This document shows, one piece after another, positions 1 through 8,089 of a DNA stretch of 64,000 nt; the first letter of the stretch is position 1, and each line of letters begins with the position of its first letter. The stretch spans positions 62,001 to 126,000 of the forward strand of contig NZ_BAFT02000113.1 of assembly GCF_000308475.2 (NCBI RefSeq), in the 5' to 3' direction. The stretch comes from Nocardia brasiliensis NBRC 14402. Its GTDB lineage: Bacteria > Actinomycetota > Actinomycetes > Mycobacteriales > Mycobacteriaceae. The notes under the pieces are model-generated. The model did not search any database, was not told the DNA's origin, and saw only the letters and a program-made list of their open reading frames with translations. The translations under genes were made by a program, and so were the position numbers.

Positions 1-30
1 TGAGCCGCTGAGTAATAGCGATGGCGGTCC

Positions 31-62
31 TTTTCGGCCGCAGCGCTGGTCGCGGCCGAAAA
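31..62. other. Perfect inverted repeat near the window edge
   Basis: Two perfect 11-base arms, TTTTCGGCCGC and its complement, flank a 10-base loop. A hairpin of this kind could end transcription of a gene to the left of the window. The A and T runs lie inside the stem rather than after it, so it is not a textbook terminator. Confidence 0.4.
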
Positions 63-82
63 TGAGGCCAATTTCACCGACT

Positions 83-100
83 TTGTGAAGGGCTGCACAA
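83..100. promoter_or_regulatory. Candidate Rex operator upstream of rex
   Basis: The 18-mer TTGTGAAGGGCTGCACAA matches the known Rex consensus TTGTGAA-N4-TTCACAA with one mismatch in the right arm. It lies about 160 bases before the rex start. Autoregulation of rex and the downstream hem genes by the NADH/NAD+ ratio, as known in Streptomyces, is the inference. The site itself is seen directly. Confidence 0.7.
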
Positions 101-262
101 GCGGTTACGGTGGTGGCACGCGGACCCGCTCGCCGAGGCTGCGGGCCCACCGCGTACAGACACCCAGCATTGCGACACTTCGACCATGGCACCGGACCGT
201 CCCGGGCCAGAGGTCCAGCGACGAACCGGAACCCGATCGGGCCGGAACGAGGAGCCGACGAC

Positions 263-1120
263 GTGACAGAGCAGCATGAGGCGCCCGGCGGCGTCTCCGG
301 CAGGGCTCTGCAGCGAGGCATCCCGCAAGCGACCGTGGCGCGGCTGGCGACCTATCTCCGAGTCCTTGCCACATTGGCCGACGAGGGTGTTGCCATCGTA
401 TCGAGTGAGGAACTGGCTGTCGCGGCGGGTGTCAATTCCGCCAAGCTGCGCAAGGACCTTTCCTTCCTCGGGCCCAACGGGGTACGGGGTGTCGGCTATG
501 ACGTAGCCAAGCTACGGGCCAGGATCGAGGATGTGCTCGGCCTGTCGCAGGGACACCGCGTGGTGCTCGTCGGCGCCGGGAATCTCGGCCGGGCCCTGGT
601 CGGCTACGGCGGGTTCCAGCGGCGCGGCTTCACCGTGGTCGGCATCTTCGACAACGACATCGAGGTGATCGGTATGCCGGTGGCCGGGCTGGTGGTGCGC
701 GATGTCGCCGAGCTGGCCGGCGCGGTCGCCGCGCTGGAACCGACCATCGCGGTCATCACCGTGCCCGACGACGCCGCCCAGGACGCCTGTGACCGACTGG
801 TCGCGGCCGGGCTGGAGTCCATTCTGAGCTTCGCGCCCTGCGAGTTGCTCGCGCCCGCCTCGGTCGAGGTGCGCCGGGTCGATCTGGCGGTCGAATTGCA
901 GATGCTCTCGTTCGAACGGGTGCGCAACGCCGACAGCGCGGCCGTCCCGGCCGTCGCCGAACCCGAGGTGGCGCGGGCCGTCTCCGGCCGGATCGCGCAC
1001 CGCTCGCCCACCCACACCTCGGCCGCTCACCCGGCACTCAAGCATTCGGCAGCCGCGCACACGGCGACCTCGCATACGGCAACGGAGCCAAAGAGCAAGG
1101 GATCGGTGGTTACTCCATGA
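263..1120 (+). CDS. rex: Redox-sensing transcriptional repressor Rex
   Basis: Rex senses NADH/NAD+ and represses respiratory genes when NADH is high. The 285-residue product has an N-terminal winged helix (about residues 20-75, with the VNSAKLRKDLSFLG helix) and a Rossmann domain with GAGNLG at 104-109. The GTG start follows a GGAG ribosome site; longer in-frame starts upstream lack one. The C-terminal tail of about 45 residues is rich in His, Thr, Ala and Ser, beyond the usual Rex fold. It heads the hemA-hemC-hemD cluster, the arrangement known in Streptomyces, and has a Rex box upstream. Identification is very secure. Confidence 0.96.
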   Translation: MTEQHEAPGGVSGRALQRGIPQATVARLATYLRVLATLADEGVAIVSSEELAVAAGVNSAKLRKDLSFLGPNGVRGVGYDVAKLRARIEDVLGLSQGHRVVLVGAGNLGRALVGYGGFQRRGFTVVGIFDNDIEVIGMPVAGLVVRDVAELAGAVAALEPTIAVITVPDDAAQDACDRLVAAGLESILSFAPCELLAPASVEVRRVDLAVELQMLSFERVRNADSAAVPAVAEPEVARAVSGRIAHRSPTHTSAAHPALKHSAAAHTATSHTATEPKSKGSVVTP

Positions 1121-1197
1121 GCGAGCGAAGCGAGCGAATCGTGATACAGCGTGCCCTGCGCATGCCGAAGCCGAGCGGCAGCGAGGCGCAGGCATGA
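1117..1197 (+). CDS. Possible 26-residue bridging mini-ORF of SERSER type
   Basis: An ATG overlapping the rex stop (ATGA) opens a frame beginning MSERSER, and its own TGA overlaps the hemA ATG in the same ATGA manner. It would keep translation coupled from rex to hemA. A related SERSER frame precedes menE in this window. Whether a stable peptide is made is unknown; it may only be a coupling spacer or a repeated DNA element. Confidence 0.3.
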   Translation: MSERSERIVIQRALRMPKPSGSEAQA

Positions 1198-2633
1198 GTA
1201 TCTTGTTGGTCGGTATTTCGCACCGGAGCGCGCCCGTTTCGGTGCTGGAGAAGGTGGCGATCACCGAGACCGATCGACCCAAGCTGATCGACCGCCTGCT
1301 GGCTTCCAGTCACGTGTCCGAGGCGATGATCGTCTCCACCTGCAACCGCGTGGAGGTCTACGCGGTCGTCGACGCCTTCCACGGTGGTCTCGCCGAGGTC
1401 GGCGATCTGCTCACCAAGCATTCCGGACTGCCGCTGCCCGATCTGACCAAGCACGCGTACGTCCGCTACAGCGAGGCCGCCGCCGAGCATCTGTTCGCGG
1501 TGGCCAGCGGGCTGGATTCGATGGTGATCGGTGAGCAGCAGGTGCTCAGCCAGATCCGCGGCGCCTACGCCTCCGCCGACGCCCAGCAGGCGGTCGGGCG
1601 GACCCTGCACGAGCTGGCTCAGCACGCGCTGCGGGTGGGCAAGCGGGTGCACTCGGAGACCGGAATCGACCGGGCCGGTGCGTCGGTGGTGTCGGTGGCG
1701 CTCGATCGCGCGCAGCAGGTGCTCGGCCCGCTGGCCGGGCGTACCGCGGTGGTCGTCGGCGCCGGTGCGATGGGCGGCCTCGCGGTGGCGCATCTCTCGC
1801 GGGCCGGCATCGGCCGGATCATCGTGGTGAACCGCACCATGGCGCGGGCGAAGCGGCTCGCCGAGACCGCGGGCACGCACGGCGTCGAGGCCGAGGCGCG
1901 CGAGCTGTCCCGGCTCACCGAGGCGATGGCGGTGGCCGACGTGGTCGTCACCTGCACCGGTGCGGTCGGCAACGTGGTGACGCTGGCCGACACCCACCGG
2001 GCCCTGGCCGATCGGGAGCGCGCGGGCGAATTCGCCACGGCGGAACGGCCTTTGGTGTTCTGCGACCTGGGTCTGCCCCGCGATGTCGAGCACGCGGTGG
2101 CCGGGCTGCCCGGCGTCACGGTGATCGATATCGAGACGCTGCAACGCGATCCGGCCGCGGGCGCGGCCGCCGACGACACCGCCGCGGCGCGCTCGATCGT
2201 CGCCGACGAACTCGCCAAGTACCTGACCGGCCAGCGGATGGCCGAGGTCACCCCGACCGTCGCCGCGCTGCGCCAGCGCGCCGCCGAGGTGGTGGAAGCC
2301 GAACTGCTGCGGCTGGATTCGCGGCTGCCCAGCCTGGCCGACCCGGAGCGCGACGAGGTCGCCCGCACCGTGCGCCGCGTGGTGGACAAGCTGCTGCACG
2401 CTCCGACGGTACGGGTCAAGCAGCTCGCCTCGACTCCGGGCGGCGACAGCTACGCCGAGGCGTTGCGCGAGCTGTTCGAGCTGAAACCGGGTGCGGCGCA
2501 AGCGGTTGCCGCGCCGATGGAGATCACCGCGATCGGCGAGCACGCCGGCCTGCTGCGCGCCGACGCCGATATCGCGCTGGCGGACGACTTCACCGCGAGT
2601 CACCGCGCCGACGAACAGGGGCAGACGGCATGA
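1194..2633 (+). CDS. hemA: Glutamyl-tRNA reductase HemA
   Basis: HemA reduces glutamyl-tRNA to glutamate-1-semialdehyde with NADPH, the first committed step of C5-pathway heme synthesis. The 479-residue protein has the catalytic cysteine in STCNRVE (Cys50), the conserved SGLDSMVIGEQQVLSQ block at 105-120, an NADPH-binding GAGAMG at 189-194, and a C-terminal helical dimerisation region. Length suits actinobacterial HemA. Position between rex and hemC supports joint redox control. The product feeds HemL, encoded further along the window. The ATG start lies in an ATGA overlap with the small frame upstream. Confidence 0.97.
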   Translation: MSILLVGISHRSAPVSVLEKVAITETDRPKLIDRLLASSHVSEAMIVSTCNRVEVYAVVDAFHGGLAEVGDLLTKHSGLPLPDLTKHAYVRYSEAAAEHLFAVASGLDSMVIGEQQVLSQIRGAYASADAQQAVGRTLHELAQHALRVGKRVHSETGIDRAGASVVSVALDRAQQVLGPLAGRTAVVVGAGAMGGLAVAHLSRAGIGRIIVVNRTMARAKRLAETAGTHGVEAEARELSRLTEAMAVADVVVTCTGAVGNVVTLADTHRALADRERAGEFATAERPLVFCDLGLPRDVEHAVAGLPGVTVIDIETLQRDPAAGAAADDTAAARSIVADELAKYLTGQRMAEVTPTVAALRQRAAEVVEAELLRLDSRLPSLADPERDEVARTVRRVVDKLLHAPTVRVKQLASTPGGDSYAEALRELFELKPGAAQAVAAPMEITAIGEHAGLLRADADIALADDFTASHRADEQGQTA

Positions 2634-2671
2634 GCCCGCGGCCCCCGGGCACCGACGAGGTGCGCCCATGA
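2630..2671 (+). CDS. Possible 13-residue bridging mini-ORF between hemA and hemC
   Basis: An ATG inside the hemA stop (ATGA) opens a 13-codon frame whose TGA overlaps the hemC ATG. It would carry terminating ribosomes across the 34-base gap. This is the second such bridge in one operon. With so short a frame, chance cannot be excluded. Confidence 0.2.
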   Translation: MSPRPPGTDEVRP

Positions 2672-3726
2672 CACTCGTGCAGGAAGAGGACACCGTGACG
2701 GCAGCAAACATGCGCTCGCCGTGGCGGATCGGCACTCGCGGCAGCCTGCTCGCGCTGACCCAGGCGGGCACGATCCGCGATGCGCTGGTCGCCGCGGGTC
2801 ATCCGGCCGAGCTGGTGGTGATCAAGACCGCGGGCGATCTGTCCGCCGAGCCGGTGCAGCAGATCGGGATCGGCGTCTTCACCTCGGCGCTGCGCGACGA
2901 ACTCGTCGCGGGCACCATCGACATCGCGGTGCACTCGTACAAGGATCTGCCGACCGCCCAGGACGAGCGGTTCACCATCGCCGCCATCCCGGCGCGCGAG
3001 GACCCGCGCGACGCGCTGGTGGCGCGCGACGGTCTCGTGCTCGGTGAGCTGCCGCCGGGGGCCAAGGTCGGCACGTCCGCGCCGCGGCGCGCATCGCAGC
3101 TGCGGGCGCTCGGTCTCGGCCTGGACATCGTCGCGCTACGCGGCAACCTGGACACCCGGCTGCGCAAGGTCAGCGAGGGGCACCTGGACGCGGTCGTGGT
3201 CGCCAAGGCCGGGCTCGCCCGGATCGGCAGGCTCGACGCGGTCACCGAGGCGCTGGAGCCGGTGCAGATGCTGCCCGCCCCCGGCCAGGGTGCGCTGGCG
3301 ATCGAATGCCGCAGCGACGCGGGCGAACTCATCGAGGCGCTGGCGGCCTTCGACGATGCCGCCACCCGGGCGGCGATCACCGCCGAGCGGGCGTTGCTCG
3401 CCGAGCTGGAGGCCGGATGCTCCGCGCCGGTCGGCGCGCTGGCCGAGGTGGTCGAGTCGATCGACGACGACGGGCGCATCTTCGACGAGCTCTCGCTGCG
3501 CGGCTGCGCCGCTGCTATCGACGGTTCCGACGTGCTCAGAGCGTCGGTGGTCGGCGCGCCGGAGAACGCGGAGCAGCTCGGCCGCGCGCTGGCCCGCGAA
3601 CTACTGGAACTGGGCGCGCGTGAGCTGCTCAGTGTGCCCGAACCGGATGCCGGTTCATCCACCGCGGCGGTGAGTGCGCCCGCCACAGACTTCACCCAAC
3701 CCAGCCCAATGGAGAACAGCCAATGA
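2668..3726 (+). CDS. hemC: Porphobilinogen deaminase (hydroxymethylbilane synthase) HemC
   Basis: HemC polymerises four porphobilinogen units into hydroxymethylbilane on a dipyrromethane cofactor. The 352-residue product shows RIGTRGSLLAL near the start, HSYKDLP at 89-95, and the cofactor-bearing cysteine in EAGCSAPVGA (Cys251). Two starts are plausible. ATG 2668 has GAGG seven bases upstream and overlaps the preceding mini-ORF stop; GTG 2695 has a stronger AGGAAGAGG site and gives 343 residues. The family core begins only at the RIGTRGS segment, so homology does not decide. The gene overlaps hemD by four bases. Confidence 0.95.
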   Translation: MTLVQEEDTVTAANMRSPWRIGTRGSLLALTQAGTIRDALVAAGHPAELVVIKTAGDLSAEPVQQIGIGVFTSALRDELVAGTIDIAVHSYKDLPTAQDERFTIAAIPAREDPRDALVARDGLVLGELPPGAKVGTSAPRRASQLRALGLGLDIVALRGNLDTRLRKVSEGHLDAVVVAKAGLARIGRLDAVTEALEPVQMLPAPGQGALAIECRSDAGELIEALAAFDDAATRAAITAERALLAELEAGCSAPVGALAEVVESIDDDGRIFDELSLRGCAAAIDGSDVLRASVVGAPENAEQLGRALARELLELGARELLSVPEPDAGSSTAAVSAPATDFTQPSPMENSQ

Positions 3727-5288
3727 GCGCGCGAGCAACTAAGAAGCACCCCGGTCGGATCCTTTTCGTCGGGTCGGGTCCCGGTGACCCGGCGTTGCTG
3801 ACGGTGCGTGCCCGCGAGGTGATCGGGCGCGCCACCCTGGCGTTCACCGACCCCGATGTGGACAAGGGCGTGCTGGCCCTGATCGGGACCGCGGTCGAGC
3901 CCGGCCCCGACGGCGAACGTCCGGTCGACGTGCGGCCCGCGCTCGGTGAACCCGCCGAGGTGGCCAAGACGCTGATCGCGGAGGCCCGCAACGGTTTCGA
4001 CGTGGTGCGGGTGGTCGCCGGCGATCCGCTCACCACCGATTCGGTGATCGCCGAGGTGAACGCGGTGACCCGCTCGCACATGGTGTTCGAGGTGCTGCCC
4101 GGGCTGCCCAACGGCTCGGCCGTGCCCAGCTACGCCGGCATCGCGCTCGGCTCCGGGCACACCGAGGCCGATGTGCGCGGCGAAGTGGACTGGGCCGCGC
4201 TCGCCGCCGCGCCGGGACCGCTGGTGCTGCACGCGACCTCGGGCCACCTGGCCGAAACCGCCAGTGCCCTGGTGGAACACGGCATGGCGCCGCAGACCCC
4301 GGTCGCGGTGACCGTGCGCGGCACCACGCGCCAGCAGCGCACCATCGAGGCGACCCTGGCCACGCTGAACAGCGCGGCCTCCGAACTGGTCGGCCCGCTG
4401 GTGGTGACCATCGGCAAGGTGGTCGCGTCCCGGTCGAAGATGTCCTGGTGGGAGTCGCGCGCCCTGTACGGCTGGACCGTGCTGGTGCCGCGCACCAAGG
4501 ACCAGGCGGGGGAGATGAGCGAGCGGCTCGTCACCCACGGCGCCATCCCGATGGAGGTGCCGACCATCGCGGTCGAGCCGCCGCGCAGCCCCGCCCAGAT
4601 GGAGCGGGCGGTCAAGGGTCTGGTCGACGGCCGCTACCAGTGGGTGGTGTTCACCTCCACCAACGCGGTGCGCGCGGTGTGGGAGAAGTTCGCCGAATTC
4701 GGTTTGGACGCACGGGCTTTCTCCGGCGTGAAGATCGCCTGCGTCGGTGAGGCCACCGCGGACAAGGTGCGCTCGTTCGGTATCAATCCGGAATTGGTGC
4801 CCAGCGGGGAACAGTCCTCCGAGGGTCTGCTCGCCGACTTCCCGCCCTACGACGACGTTTTCGATCCGGTGAACCGGGTCCTGTTGCCGCGCGCCGATAT
4901 CGCGACCGAGACGCTGGCCGAGGGGCTGCGCGACCGCGGCTGGGAAATCGACGACGTGACTGCCTACCGGACGGTGCGCGCCTCGCCGCCGCCCGCGGAG
5001 ACCCGCGAGATGATCAAGACCGGCGGTTTCGACGCGGTCCTGTTCACCTCGTCCTCCACGGTCCGCAACCTGGTCGGCATCGCGGGCAAACCGCACGCGC
5101 GCACCATCGTCGCGTGTATCGGCCCGAAGACCGCCGAGACCGCCATCGAGTTCGGCTTGCGCGTCGACGTGCAACCCGAGGTCGCGCAGGTCGGTCCGCT
5201 GGTCGAGGCGCTCGCCGAGCACGCCGCCCGGTTGCGCGCCGAGGGTCTGCTGCCGCCGCCGCGCAAGAAGAGCCGCCGCAGCCGCTGA
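3723..5288 (+). CDS. hemD: Fused uroporphyrinogen-III C-methyltransferase / uroporphyrinogen-III synthase
   Basis: The 521-residue protein appears to join two activities. The N-terminal half (about 10-250) is a CobA/tetrapyrrole methylase-like domain opening with GSGPGDPALLT, which would use S-adenosylmethionine. The C-terminal half (about 260-505) is a HemD fold that cyclises hydroxymethylbilane to uroporphyrinogen III. This fused form is typical of actinobacteria. It sits at the branch between heme and siroheme or cobalamin. The ATG overlaps the hemC stop (ATGA), and a strong hairpin follows, so it probably ends the rex-hem transcript. Whether the methylase half is active cannot be told. 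Confidence 0.92.
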   Translation: MSARATKKHPGRILFVGSGPGDPALLTVRAREVIGRATLAFTDPDVDKGVLALIGTAVEPGPDGERPVDVRPALGEPAEVAKTLIAEARNGFDVVRVVAGDPLTTDSVIAEVNAVTRSHMVFEVLPGLPNGSAVPSYAGIALGSGHTEADVRGEVDWAALAAAPGPLVLHATSGHLAETASALVEHGMAPQTPVAVTVRGTTRQQRTIEATLATLNSAASELVGPLVVTIGKVVASRSKMSWWESRALYGWTVLVPRTKDQAGEMSERLVTHGAIPMEVPTIAVEPPRSPAQMERAVKGLVDGRYQWVVFTSTNAVRAVWEKFAEFGLDARAFSGVKIACVGEATADKVRSFGINPELVPSGEQSSEGLLADFPPYDDVFDPVNRVLLPRADIATETLAEGLRDRGWEIDDVTAYRTVRASPPPAETREMIKTGGFDAVLFTSSSTVRNLVGIAGKPHARTIVACIGPKTAETAIEFGLRVDVQPEVAQVGPLVEALAEHAARLRAEGLLPPPRKKSRRSR

Positions 5289-5308
5289 CCCGGTCCGCTG
5301 GATCGTCA

Positions 5309-5346
5309 CACCGCCCGAACCGAATCCGGTTCGGGCGGTGCTGTTT
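5309..5346 (+). terminator. Intrinsic terminator after hemD
   Basis: A perfect 14-base stem (CACCGCCCGAACCG and its complement) with a 4-base loop is followed by CTGTTTT. It lies 20 bases after the hemD stop and is the clearest terminator in this part of the window. Confidence 0.85.
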
Positions 5347-5480
5347 TCGGACGACACAGCGTTACCGCCGGCACGGCTTGTCCGCTGGCACGGTTCGACC
5401 GCCGGAACAGGTTGACTGACGCCACGGTTGACTGACGGCACCGCTTCCTGACGCCGTTGCTGTCCTGGCAGGGTTGCATC

Positions 5481-5506
5481 CCCGCGGCACGGTCGCGTGC
5501 CGCGGG
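5481..5506 (-). terminator. Hairpin downstream of the 90-residue hypothetical gene
   Basis: Perfect 11-base arms, CCCGCGGCACG and its complement, with a 4-base loop lie 21 bases beyond the stop of the leftward gene. There is no T tract, so termination is plausible rather than certain. The 160 bases between this hairpin and the hemD terminator hold only a short direct repeat of GGTTGACTGACG. Confidence 0.45.
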
Positions 5507-5527
5507 TCTGCGGGGTGGGCGAAAACC

Positions 5528-5800
5528 TCAGTGCCGCTTGCGGATCAGCGTGCGCACCATGGTGCAGGTGGTGTCCGACGGCGGGCGGATGCCGATCACG
5601 TCCGCGGTGTAGCGGATGCGCTTGTTGTTGGCTTCGCTCGCGTTGTACACCCCGGAATCGAGCAGCGCGATGGTCAGTCGCATCGCCTTGAGCTTCCGGT
5701 TGTGCCGGACATACCAGGACCGCGGGCGCCCCGCGGGCAGTCTCTTCTTCTCCAGCGGTGTGTAAGGACTATCGATCAGAACGGTCTTCGTCGCGGGCAC
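5528..5800 (-). CDS. Small basic hypothetical protein (90 residues)
   Basis: I do not recognise this family. The protein is rich in Arg and Lys, especially in PLEKKRLPAGRPR and RHNRKLK near the middle and in the RTLIRKRH tail. It has no signal peptide or membrane segment. It stands alone between a hemD terminator and its own promoter, which carries a perfect TATAAT. High charge suggests nucleic-acid binding, but that is only inference. The isolated promoter and open frame support a real gene. Confidence 0.6.
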   Translation of the reverse strand: MPATKTVLIDSPYTPLEKKRLPAGRPRSWYVRHNRKLKAMRLTIALLDSGVYNASEANNKRIRYTADVIGIRPPSDTTCTMVRTLIRKRH

Positions 5801-5855
5801 AGGCTTCCCTCCCGATGCGATCGGAGGCTCGGCGAGCCCCCTCGAACACTGTTTC

Positions 5856-5861
5856 GATTAT
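5856..5861 (-). promoter_or_regulatory. Perfect TATAAT -10 box for the 90-residue gene
   Basis: On the minus strand a perfect TATAAT sits 56 bases before the start codon, rare in DNA this GC-rich. No good -35 hexamer is visible at normal spacing; GGTTTT at about 16 bases is the nearest. The leader holds a small GGCTC-GGC-GAGCC hairpin. Confidence 0.5.
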
Positions 5862-5979
5862 ACCGCCCCCCACCGACAAAAACCCCTGGCCGCAACGTTT
5901 TTGGGCCCTGCCCAGCACACTTACCGCGCCCGGGCCGATGCGCGCCGCGCGGGGCACAACGGTCGTGCGGCAGCGGGGG

Positions 5980-7083
5980 TCAGAGGTCGTGCAGGAGTTG
6001 CAGGGATTGGGGGTGGCCGAGGGCGGCGGCGCGTTCCAGCCAGCGCCGGGCTTCCTGCTGGGCGGGGGTGCGGCCGGTCGCGATCAGTGCGGCGGCGCGC
6101 AGTACGCCCGGTTCGGACAGGTCGCCCGGGAAGGGGGCCGATTCCTGCTCGCGCAGGTAAAGGGCAAGGCGGAACATCGAATCCGGGTCGTCCGCGTCGG
6201 CGCCGCGGCGCAGCCAGTACTCGCCGCCCGCGGTATCGCCCTGCTCGAGATACAGCCAGCCGAGGATGGCCATCGCGTCGGCACGACCGCGGCGGATGGC
6301 CTCCGTGAGCAAGGCGACGGCGCGTTCGACTTCGCCTCGCCGCGCGAGATACAACCCGAGGGTGCGCATGGCGGTGGGATGCCCGGCCGCCGCCGCGCGT
6401 TCGTACCACTGCTCGGCGGACTCGGCGTCGCCGCGCCGATTCGCGACGACGCCCATATTGCACAGGGCCTCCGGCGATCCGTCCTCGGCCGCGGGGCGCA
6501 GCCACCGCTCGGCCTCGTCGATCTGGCCGCGTTCCAGATGTACCAGCCCGAGCTGCACGTCCGCGCCCACGCAACCCGCCGCGACCGCGGCCTCCAGCCA
6601 GTGCACCGCCTCTGCGATCCGGCCGTGCGTACCGCACAGCAACCCGAGGTCGGCCATCGCGGTCCCGCTGCCGCGCTCGGCGGCGCGCCGGAACCACTGC
6701 TCGGCGCCCGCGAGATCGCTCGCCTCGCGCAGCAGCTGCGCGAGCTGTTCCATCGCGCCGATATCGCCGCGTCCGGCGATCGCCCGCAACGCGTCCAGTC
6801 TGCGTTCCCGGGCCGTAGGCACCGGGTCCGGCCGCGGATCGAGGAACAGCGGGAGCGCCCCGGTATCCACGGGATACGCGTCGTCGGGGAGTTCGCCGCG
6901 TTCGCGCCGCGCGATGGATTCGCTCCATGCGGCGAACCGGTCGTCGTCGGGACCGATCTCGACCATCCCGTGCGCGATGGTCCCGTCCGGCTGCTTGCCC
7001 TGCCACGGAATCAGCAGCCGCCCGTCGGGCAGTCGCCGTGCTCCCGGCGGGGGCTGCTCCTGCGGGCCTGCGTCGGGAGTCAT
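5980..7083 (-). CDS. Sel1/TPR-like repeat protein
   Basis: A 367-residue soluble protein. After an N-terminal stretch with ARRLPDGRLLIPWQG, residues from about 100 to the end consist of roughly seven Sel1-like helical repeats, each with a core such as AEQWFRRAAERGSGTAMADLG. Such repeats mediate protein-protein contacts. The ATG was chosen over one 57 bases upstream because GAAAGG precedes it. It follows the next gene on the minus strand by only 10 bases, so the two are probably cotranscribed and may work together. Function unknown. Confidence 0.75.
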   Translation of the reverse strand: MTPDAGPQEQPPPGARRLPDGRLLIPWQGKQPDGTIAHGMVEIGPDDDRFAAWSESIARRERGELPDDAYPVDTGALPLFLDPRPDPVPTARERRLDALRAIAGRGDIGAMEQLAQLLREASDLAGAEQWFRRAAERGSGTAMADLGLLCGTHGRIAEAVHWLEAAVAAGCVGADVQLGLVHLERGQIDEAERWLRPAAEDGSPEALCNMGVVANRRGDAESAEQWYERAAAAGHPTAMRTLGLYLARRGEVERAVALLTEAIRRGRADAMAILGWLYLEQGDTAGGEYWLRRGADADDPDSMFRLALYLREQESAPFPGDLSEPGVLRAAALIATGRTPAQQEARRWLERAAALGHPQSLQLLHDL

Positions 7084-7093
7084 CGCGGACCTT

Positions 7094-7879
7094 TCAGGCC
7101 GAATCGGAGGTGCCGTGCCGGTAGCCGTTGGCTTCGGCATAGCCGGCGAGTTGGGAGTCGTAACTGCTGAGGCTGTCCAGCAGCCAGGTGTCTCCAGTGT
7201 CTTTCACTACCACTATCGGCCCTTTGACGCCGGGCGCGAGCACCGGTGCCGAACCGTCGGTGTACCAGGACGTGGTGGACCAGGGAAAAACGAACGCCCA
7301 GCCCACATCCGAGACGTGTCCCTGCGGCGCCAGCTGGAACGGGTCGGCGGGTGTGGCGAAGCGCGCGCTGTGCTGGGCGAGCAGGTGCCGGGCGCTGTTG
7401 CGCGCGACCCGGATGTCGAGCGGACCGGTCGCGGTGTTCGGGAACGGCAGGTTCGCGTCGGGCAGGGCGCTGAGCTGCCGCCCGCCCGCCACCGAGACGT
7501 GACACGGCCTGCTCTGCAGGCGCAGGAAGATGGTGTGCGCGGTATCGGAGAAGCGCAGCTGCGCGGTGGCGTCCTCGGTGTGCCCGACCAGATGCCTGCC
7601 CTGACTCTGCGCCCATTCGCGTTCGTCCGGCCGCATGCCCAGCTCGACGAACGCGGCGCGGGCCACCGTCATGAGATCGGCTTCGGCCGACTGCCGGGCG
7701 ATCAGCTCCACCCGGAAGATCTGCCTGCTGCCGTCCACGGCCCGCCACGCGCGCAGCGTCGTCCGGGGTGGCGCCAGTCCGCCGGTGAGCACCGGCCACC
7801 AGTCCGCGAGCAGTACCGCCACCCACGATTCGAAGTCGGCGGCTCGGGCCAGCGAGATTTCGGTGTGCGATTCGGTCAT
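7094..7879 (-). CDS. Hypothetical protein with possible YrhB-like (Imm35) C-terminal domain
   Basis: A 261-residue protein without signal or membrane segments. The last 80 or so residues (GWAFVFPWSTTSWY, then GPIVVVKDTGDTWLLDS) resemble the YrhB/Imm35 immunity-type domain, recalled by pattern and not confirmed. The N-terminal 150 residues are not recognised. The chosen ATG has GGGGGA upstream; another ATG lies 45 bases earlier. It leads a two-gene unit with the Sel1-repeat protein. An immunity or anti-toxin role is possible, but no toxin gene is nearby. Confidence 0.6.
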   Translation of the reverse strand: MTESHTEISLARAADFESWVAVLLADWWPVLTGGLAPPRTTLRAWRAVDGSRQIFRVELIARQSAEADLMTVARAAFVELGMRPDEREWAQSQGRHLVGHTEDATAQLRFSDTAHTIFLRLQSRPCHVSVAGGRQLSALPDANLPFPNTATGPLDIRVARNSARHLLAQHSARFATPADPFQLAPQGHVSDVGWAFVFPWSTTSWYTDGSAPVLAPGVKGPIVVVKDTGDTWLLDSLSSYDSQLAGYAEANGYRHGTSDSA

Positions 7880-8089
7880 GAAGTCCCCCAGGGGGTCTCG
7901 CCCTCCTGTCGGAGTATGCGCCATCGATCCGCGGCGGCGGTGTGATTTCGAGCACCGTGGCAGCCGAAGACCAGCCGGGTTCCAGTTCACCGGGTGCTCG
8001 CGGGAAACCGGCAGCTCCGGGGCGGCCGGGCGGGCGGGTGCGCGCCGGGCGCTCGCGACACCGTCCGGCGCCGGGCGTATGGTGCGGAT

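Noticed and set aside
31..62. Calling the inverted repeat a definite terminator
   Set aside because: The T run is inside the stem and not after it, and the gene it would serve is outside the window.
2799..5441. 880-residue frame on the minus strand across hemC and hemD
   Set aside because: It is the antisense shadow of two well-identified genes and shows no domain.
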